From contig JARFQW010000064.1 of assembly GCA_029287575.1 (NCBI GenBank), positions 1-64,000 of the forward strand: 64,000 bases of DNA, given 5' to 3'. Below, piece by piece: positions 59,592 to 64,000 of this stretch (positions are counted from its first letter, which is position 1; each line of letters begins with the position of its first letter). Below the pieces are notes generated by a model. That model was not told where the DNA came from, ran no database searches, and saw only the letters and a list, made by a program, of their open reading frames with translations. Position numbers and translations under genes: made by a program. This DNA is from Gammaproteobacteria bacterium (GTDB lineage: Bacteria > Pseudomonadota > Gammaproteobacteria > Steroidobacterales > XN24).

Positions 59592-61364
59592 CTATCGGCC
59601 CGCAGCGTCCGAACCCCCGCGCTGAACCGGAACGAATTCCTCCATCACGGCAGCCCGCAGCAGATCCGGGGGCAACAGGCCCTGGGCCAGCACGAAGTCG
59701 TGAAAGGCCTGCTGATCGAAACGGTCCCTCAAGGCAAGCTCCGTCTGGGTCCGCAGAGCCTGCATCTTCGCGTAGCCGTAGTAATAGGCCGTGGCCTGAC
59801 CGGGAATCCGGTAGGTGTATCGCTCGATCTCGTTCTGCGCCCAACCCGCTCCCAGGACCACGTCCTCGACCAGCAGACGCTTGGCCTCCTCGGTCGACAC
59901 CTGACCGAGATTGAGCATGGGATCGAGGAACATCCTCGCGGCCCGGGCAAGGCGGAACTGCAGGGAGATCATCTGCCCGTCGAGGGGCATGAACGGCTTG
60001 GCAATGGCTTCGGCATAGAGTGCCCAGCCTTCGACGTTGGCGCTGTTGAAGGCGAACAGGGCCCGGGTGATGGAGATGTCGCCCTCGAGCATGGTGGAGA
60101 ACTGGAGCTCGTGGCCCGGACGGGCCTCGTGAGCGGTCAGTGTCCAGCTTCCGGCCTCGTAGGTATCGTCGCTGCCGACCCAGCGCCCCTCAGCGTCTTT
60201 CGTGAGCAGGGGCAGCACGAAGTCCGGATACTCCCCGGTGTTCCCGATCAGGCGCGGGATGTCCAGATGGGGTGAGGGCTGGGCGGCGGTCTCGGCCGCC
60301 GATCCGATACGGATCCCCGCTTCCCGATCCGGCAGGGAAACGAGCCCCTCGCGGCGGATGATGGCCTCCAGCTCGCCGAGCCGTGCCCGATAGAAATCCA
60401 GCACCTGGTCGCCGGGAATCTGTTCCTTTTTCAGCAGACGGATGACTTCCCGGTAGTCATTCGTTTCGTAGCCCTTTTGCTTCGCGACGAGCGGCGCAAG
60501 CGCCTGCATTTCGTTGCGAATATCCATGTAGGCCTGGGTGGCCTGTTCGATCAGCGCCGCCGGCGCGGTCTCCACTCCCCACTGCTTCAGGGCGTCGTCA
60601 TACATCGCCCTGGGCAGGCGGAAATCGTCACGGGCCCGCGGAAGCACTTCCGCGCGCAGCCAATCATTGTAGTCTCGCAACTGCTCTGCGAGGACGGCGT
60701 ACGGTTCCTGCCAGTCCTCCAGATCCGCTCCGGCGAGGAGCTGCTCGATGCCATCGATAAACGTTGGCGAACGCTCGAGGTCCTGCTCCAGCTGGCCCCG
60801 GTACGGACCACTGAGGCCCTCGACACCCATGCGCTCCTCGGTCCGGGCGCGCGCCAGGTCCGTGATCGGCGTATAGCCCTCCTCCAGGCCCGCATAACGG
60901 CGGACACGAACGACCGCGGCCGGGTAGCGCTCAGCGGGAATCTGGGGATCAATCAGGCCGCGAACGCCCTGGAAGACGGTCTGGCTGACGTTGAAATACG
61001 GCAGCATGTTGTCGCGTTCGAGCTGGCTCGTATGCAGATTGCTCTCAACCGCCTCGATCAGGATCTCCAGGTCCTGGCGGACCTTGGGATGGGGTTCGTC
61101 GGCCAGCCGCCCCTGCAGCTCCGCGAGCACCGCTTCGCTGGCCTTTCGACCGCGCTCGTAAATGCCGGGCTTCAGATCGAGGATGTCCTCGTCCAGGCCA
61201 TCCACACCGATGCTTCCGGCGCCCTCGGGACTGAATTCCGCGAGCAGCTGCAGGACCTGCTGGGCATTCTCGTTGCTGGTCGCCACCCAGTTGGTGTCGG
61301 CGGCCTGGGCTGTCCACGCCGCAAACAGGAGACCGAACACAAATAGACGTAAGGCTGGCGCCAT
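59592..61364 (-). CDS. Exported DUF885 metallopeptidase-like protein
   Basis: A 590-residue protein with a signal peptide (LRLFVFGLLFAAWTAQA-AD). The metal-binding motif HEARPGHELQ (H412, E413, H418) fits the HExxPGH pattern of DUF885 proteins, and a downstream Glu (E445 or E452 in NVEGWALYAE) would be a third ligand. The rest is helical with the conserved PSPHLDIPRLIGNTGEYP region. A periplasmic or secreted zinc peptidase role is likely but untested for this protein. The GGGAGCG ribosome site is seen before the ATG. Its stop is 65 nt from the TIR gene's start. Confidence 0.9.
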   Translation of the reverse strand: MAPALRLFVFGLLFAAWTAQAADTNWVATSNENAQQVLQLLAEFSPEGAGSIGVDGLDEDILDLKPGIYERGRKASEAVLAELQGRLADEPHPKVRQDLEILIEAVESNLHTSQLERDNMLPYFNVSQTVFQGVRGLIDPQIPAERYPAAVVRVRRYAGLEEGYTPITDLARARTEERMGVEGLSGPYRGQLEQDLERSPTFIDGIEQLLAGADLEDWQEPYAVLAEQLRDYNDWLRAEVLPRARDDFRLPRAMYDDALKQWGVETAPAALIEQATQAYMDIRNEMQALAPLVAKQKGYETNDYREVIRLLKKEQIPGDQVLDFYRARLGELEAIIRREGLVSLPDREAGIRIGSAAETAAQPSPHLDIPRLIGNTGEYPDFVLPLLTKDAEGRWVGSDDTYEAGSWTLTAHEARPGHELQFSTMLEGDISITRALFAFNSANVEGWALYAEAIAKPFMPLDGQMISLQFRLARAARMFLDPMLNLGQVSTEEAKRLLVEDVVLGAGWAQNEIERYTYRIPGQATAYYYGYAKMQALRTQTELALRDRFDQQAFHDFVLAQGLLPPDLLRAAVMEEFVPVQRGGSDAAGR

Positions 61365-61627
61365 GCTGCGCTCCCAATGATGGTTTCCGGTGAAGGCGCC
61401 TACTATAGAGGCATTGGCTCCGAAGTCGCCGGCACGAGTGGTCGGTCCGTCGCAGAAATCCGCATTCTGGTCTCAATCGTGGTTCGACGCCGGTACGCGG
61501 CGAGGCGATGAGCCGCGGCGGCGTGCGGCGGGCCTGTAGCGCGGTTCCGGATCACCAGGGGTCTTTGTGACGCCGCGTTGCGCTGATCCATCGAGATTGA
61601 GGGTAGTCTGGCCCCTGGCCGCTACGG

Positions 61628-61659
61628 AAAAAAACGGCGAGTACCAGTGGAACTCGCCG
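61628..61659 (-). terminator. Strong Rho-independent terminator for the decayed PEP-CTERM gene
   Basis: On the minus strand the stem CGGCGAGT (61659-61652) pairs with ACTCGCCG (61642-61635), around a 9-nt loop, and is followed by seven T residues (61634-61628). It lies 35 nt after the stop of the PEP-CTERM remnant, in the same relation as the terminators after the two intact PEP-CTERM genes. Confidence 0.9.
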
Positions 61660-61694
61660 CCGTTACCCCCCCAGGGAGCGTTGGGATTAGCGCG

Positions 61695-61927
61695 TCAGGC
61701 CGCGGCCGCCCGACGGCGGAACGCCAACCCCGCAAGACCGATGCCGTCGTAGTTGCAGGCCAGGAGCGCGCCACACACGCTTCCCGGCACGTTGGCGTCG
61801 GAGCTCCAGGTGGCCTGGGCATTGCCGTTGGCGCCGGCCCAGAGATGCCTCGTGAAGTCGATCATGCCGGCGCTGGCTGTTCCCGGCAGGCAGTGACGGC
61901 GAAAGAGACGGTTCTTCGGCGCTGCAT
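61695..61927 (-). pseudogene. Decayed PEP-CTERM protein gene (frameshifted remnant)
   Basis: On the minus strand an ATG at 61927 with AGGA close upstream begins MQRRRTVSFAVTAC, which looks like a signal-peptide start, but that frame stops after about 20 residues. The frame shifted by one base continues CLPGTASAGMIDFTRHLWA and AGANGNAQATWSSDANVPGS, ending GIGLAGLAFRRRAAAA and a stop at 61695. The ending is the Gly/Leu helix plus Arg cluster of a PEP-CTERM signal, but the VPEP box is replaced by VPGS and the helix is broken by CNYD. Together with a sigma-54 promoter upstream and a terminator downstream this fits a dead PEP-CTERM gene. A programmed frameshift is possible but less likely because the signal itself is damaged. 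Confidence 0.65.
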
Positions 61928-61974
61928 CGATCCTGATCCCTGATCGCGCGGTCAGTCCGCCCTGCCGGGGAAGC

Positions 61975-61990
61975 TGCAACTGGCGGGCCA
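61975..61990 (-). promoter_or_regulatory. Sigma-54 (-24/-12) promoter of the decayed PEP-CTERM gene
   Basis: Minus-strand sequence TGGCCCGCCAGTTGCA matches the consensus TGGCACG-N4-TTGCW at every position but one, with the required 10 nt between GG and GC. The expected transcription start near 61964 leaves a leader of about 37 nt to the ATG at 61927, almost the same as at the intact gene at 62443. Confidence 0.8.
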
Positions 61991-62040
61991 AGCATCTCTT
62001 AAGCCTCTGATAAATTAAGACTGATATATCAGGAGCCGCG

Positions 62041-62377
62041 CTCTGGGCCCTCCCTGTATGAATTTCTGACAGCCAATCACTCGGTGGCCGTTTCCGACCC
62101 GCTGACCCAACGGCAATTCGGATCGACTCACCCTGGACCGATCGGACAGCGGAGCGGAAAAGACCCGGCCTCGAATTACCGGCCCAGGCCGACGGATTTG
62201 TCAAACCTGTCTCCGCCCGCCTCGGTCAGCGGAAACGCCAGACCTCGTGTTGGCCATCGGAGACAGGGCGCTTTCACGTCGTGACCGAAATAACATAATG
62301 TCGGGGCGGTTTACACTCCGGCGGCTCACCCGAAACCTGAATGGCATAACTGATTGTTTTAGAAGGGGAGGCGTTTT
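62041..62377. other. Intergenic stretch upstream of the PEP-CTERM gene, nothing identified
   Basis: This region lies between the divergent sigma-54 promoters of the remnant and the first intact PEP-CTERM gene. Enhancer sites for a sigma-54 activator would be expected here, but I cannot pick them out by eye. Short open frames show no family match. Confidence 0.4.
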
Positions 62378-62393
62378 TGGCACGCAGGTTGCT
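62378..62393 (+). promoter_or_regulatory. Sigma-54 (-24/-12) promoter of the PEP-CTERM gene at 62443
   Basis: TGGCACGCAGGTTGCT is a full match to the consensus TGGCACG-N4-TTGCW with GG and GC 10 nt apart (62379-62380 and 62391-62392). The expected start near 62404 leaves a leader of about 39 nt. The match also rules out the longer reading frame that would begin at 62377. Confidence 0.9.
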
Positions 62394-62442
62394 TCTCAAT
62401 CGGACGCGGAACGATTTTTTGAAACATGATGCCGAGGATGGA

Positions 62443-62931
62443 ATGGTGAAACTGCGTCGCGCCCTTGCCCTGCTCACTCTCCTGACACTGCCTGTGGGCG
62501 TTCAGGCCATGCTCGTTGACGTCACCGTTTCCGACGCCAGCGGCGTCGTTTTCACGGCTCAGTTCGACAATGTCGGAACCGCCAGCTGGGATCTCGCGCA
62601 GCTGACGCGTGACGAGCTTGTCAGCGTCACATTTGCCTCAGGGGCCACGGCTGACGGCACCGCCATTGGGTCTGGCTCCTCCATTACCAATGCGTTGATC
62701 ACCGGTCTGAGGAACTTTCGGTACAACCTGGACTCCAGCAGCCTTCTCAGGCTCGCCTTTCAGGTCTTTCAAGGGACCAGCTTCGGGCTGGACGTGGATG
62801 AAAGTCTCTACACCGTCCGCACGGGCACTGCGGGAGTGGTGGGCGTTCCGGAGCCAGCAGGCCTGGCCCTTCTCGGCGTCGGCCTGATTGGATTGGCATG
62901 GCGGGGACGGCACCGTCGGCAGAACGCCTGA
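62443..62931 (+). CDS. PEP-CTERM sorting-domain protein
   Basis: A 162-residue exported protein from the ATG at 62443 (GAGGATGGA upstream). A signal peptide (LRRALALLTLLTLPVGVQA) is followed by a short beta-rich body (MLVDVTVSDASGVVFTAQF, LVSVTFASGATADGTAIGS). The C-terminus has the full sorting signal: VPEPAGLALLGVGLIGLAWR, then an Arg-rich end. An exosortase elsewhere in the genome should cut the PEP signal and attach the protein at the surface or to extracellular polymer. The sigma-54 promoter upstream agrees with the known RpoN/PrsK-PrsR control of PEP-CTERM genes in some bacteria. The function of the body is unknown. Confidence 0.92.
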   Translation: MVKLRRALALLTLLTLPVGVQAMLVDVTVSDASGVVFTAQFDNVGTASWDLAQLTRDELVSVTFASGATADGTAIGSGSSITNALITGLRNFRYNLDSSSLLRLAFQVFQGTSFGLDVDESLYTVRTGTAGVVGVPEPAGLALLGVGLIGLAWRGRHRRQNA

Positions 62932-62965
62932 CCGCTCGGACCGAGGCGCTCATACTGCATTTTCA

Positions 62966-62990
62966 GGCCCCGCACAGCGGGGCCTTTTCG
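62966..62990 (+). terminator. Rho-independent terminator after the PEP-CTERM gene at 62443
   Basis: A perfect 8-bp stem (GGCCCCGC 62966-62973 / GCGGGGCC 62977-62984) with an ACA loop is followed by TTTTCGTT. It lies 34 nt after the stop codon. Confidence 0.9.
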
Positions 62991-63217
62991 TTCCCCCGGG
63001 TGGCCCATCCCGGCAATGCTGAGAACACCTACCATGCGGCCGCGCGGCGACCGAAACCCGGCATCACAAGGCTTTCTGGCCAGCATCGTGCGGTCAAGGC
63101 ATGCGGCCGGCGCGGCAGATGTCGTGCATTGGATATAACGTCGGCTCGCCTTACAAACGCCCAGACCGTCGGATCGATGGAGCGCGTAACGTCTTGTTTT
63201 CATAGTGCAAAGTTGCT

Positions 63218-63233
63218 TGGCATGCGCTTTGCA
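63218..63233 (+). promoter_or_regulatory. Sigma-54 (-24/-12) promoter of the PEP-CTERM gene at 63314
   Basis: TGGCATGCGCTTTGCA matches TGGCACG-N4-TTGCW at all but one position, with 10 nt between GG (63219-63220) and GC (63231-63232). The expected start near 63244 leaves a leader of about 70 nt. The rest of the 62991-63313 gap shows no gene or other site I can support. Confidence 0.85.
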
Positions 63234-63313
63234 TCCAACCCTTTGAATCAGCTGGCAACGCACCACGGTGCGCAACGCTGCAGCATTCGAACAAGAACAA
63301 GACGGGCAAGAAT

Positions 63314-63760
63314 ATGAAAAAGACCCTAGCCATTTTTGTCATCGCTCTCGGACTGCTGCCGGTGGCCGCGTCTGCCAGCCTGATCCGTATAACCGGACAC
63401 TCTTATCTTCCCGGGCTGTATTCCAGCTGGGAGGTCGTTGGCTATAACAGCAACAACGACGCTTACCTCAGCACCTCCGAAGTCACGAGCTTCAGCGGTT
63501 TCGAATTTCTCGGCTTCGAATTCAACGAACTTATCAGGTTCGTATTCGACCTCGATGACGACGCTCTCCGGCGCCTGGTCGTCGCCAGCGAACATGGCCA
63601 CTATCTCCCGCTGTCGCCGCACAAGTTCTGGGTCTCCATCGAGGGAGCCCCCACCGGCATCCCCGAGCCAGGCGCGCTGCTGTTGCTAGGTGCCGGTCTG
63701 ATCGGCCTGGCTTTCCGGCGGCGACCGAACCGGGATCAGGGCCAGCCCGAGACCGCCTGA
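63314..63760 (+). CDS. PEP-CTERM sorting-domain protein
   Basis: A 148-residue exported protein. The signal peptide is MKKTLAIFVIALGLLPVAASA. The body is aromatic and acidic (YLPGLYSSWEVVGYNSNND, SFSGFEFLGFEFNELIRFVF). The C-terminal signal is IPEPGALLLLGAGLIGLAFR, followed by an Arg-containing tail. It is not closely similar to the PEP-CTERM protein at 62443 outside the signal. The ribosome site before the ATG is weak, but promoter, signal peptide and sorting motif support the call. A strong terminator follows. An exosortase is expected elsewhere in the genome. Confidence 0.92.
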   Translation: MKKTLAIFVIALGLLPVAASASLIRITGHSYLPGLYSSWEVVGYNSNNDAYLSTSEVTSFSGFEFLGFEFNELIRFVFDLDDDALRRLVVASEHGHYLPLSPHKFWVSIEGAPTGIPEPGALLLLGAGLIGLAFRRRPNRDQGQPETA

Positions 63761-63789
63761 GTGTAGGAACCCGCAAAGGCAAAACCCCA

Positions 63790-63823
63790 TACAAGGCCCT
63801 GTCCGGCGGGGCCTTGTATTTTT
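63790..63823 (+). terminator. Rho-independent terminator after the PEP-CTERM gene at 63314
   Basis: A 10-bp stem (TACAAGGCCC 63790-63799 / GGGCCTTGTA 63809-63818) closes a 9-nt loop and is followed by TTTTT. The remaining bases to the window end hold no supported gene. Confidence 0.92.
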
Positions 63824-64000
63824 CGCGTCCCCCACTACCCACCCCGCCGTGGCGAACTCGAAAACTAGCCGGCTCCCGACAGATCTCCGTACCTGCCGGC
63901 ATCTCCTGGTGCAGTCAGAGACGAAACGGCCACAGGACCCGCTTCGAAGGGTAGTGGACGTGGAGTTGAACAGTGAACACCGTGACGAGACGGGCGGCCA

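Noticed and set aside
1-64000. CRISPR arrays, tRNA or rRNA genes, transposases, integrases or attachment sites
   Set aside because: None was seen. The repetitive stretches are coding repeats of TPR, FG-GAP or Lys/Ala type.
63824-64000. Start of a further gene at the right edge (GTG at 63973)
   Set aside because: Only nine codons are inside the window and the ribosome site is poor, so there is not enough to support a call.

Overview
The window is high-GC DNA from a Gram-negative bacterium. A TonB-dependent receptor, a DcaP-type porin, a patatin/beta-barrel protein, lipoproteins, PEP-CTERM surface proteins and full molybdenum-cofactor genes point to an environmental, probably aquatic, gammaproteobacterium; the order cannot be fixed from the sequence. 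I see no tRNA, rRNA, CRISPR array, insertion sequence or phage gene. Most genes sit in tightly coupled operons with 4-11 nt overlaps.

Region 1 (1-23.4 kb) starts with the end of a TonB-dependent receptor and then holds an island of ten proteins in three blocks: eight TPR-sulfotransferases, one stand-alone sulfotransferase-like protein, and three 2-oxoglutarate/Fe(II) oxygenase domains (one fused inside a TPR-sulfotransferase, two free-standing). Inside it lies a secreted FG-GAP/ASPIC beta-propeller plus secreted TPR protein pair. Region 2 (23.5-25.2 kb) has three small genes of unknown role. Region 3 (25.2-37.6 kb) is one six-gene minus-strand operon: a nitrilase-family hydrolase, a large TPR/FG-GAP lipoprotein, a membrane five-heme cytochrome with a TPR tail, two further FG-GAP/ASPIC proteins and a secreted TPR protein. 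Its last two genes are paralogues of the pair in region 1.

Region 4 (37.7-45.2 kb) has a histone H1-like gene, then molybdate uptake and cofactor maturation genes (modABC, an XdhC-like gene, a MocA-like gene) facing moaA-C-D-E. Region 5 (45.4-53.0 kb) has a PlpD-like patatin, an ion channel, an SRPBCC protein, a metallo-beta-lactamase-fold protein, an AlkA-like glycosylase and a porin. Region 6 (53.2-61.4 kb) has a TPR/SLOG-like/class III cyclase protein, a classical sulfotransferase, a TIR-membrane-TPR protein with a small unknown partner, and a DUF885 metalloprotease-like protein.

Region 7 (61.6-63.8 kb) holds two intact PEP-CTERM genes and one decayed one. Each has a sigma-54 (-24/-12) promoter match in front and a strong hairpin terminator behind, so the three look like one small RpoN regulon.

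The main candidate for an undescribed system is the sulfotransferase/2OG-oxygenase/beta-propeller/TPR assembly of regions 1 and 3. The reading that the enzymes modify exported proteins, peptides or surface molecules is inference; the domains and operon structure are visible directly.
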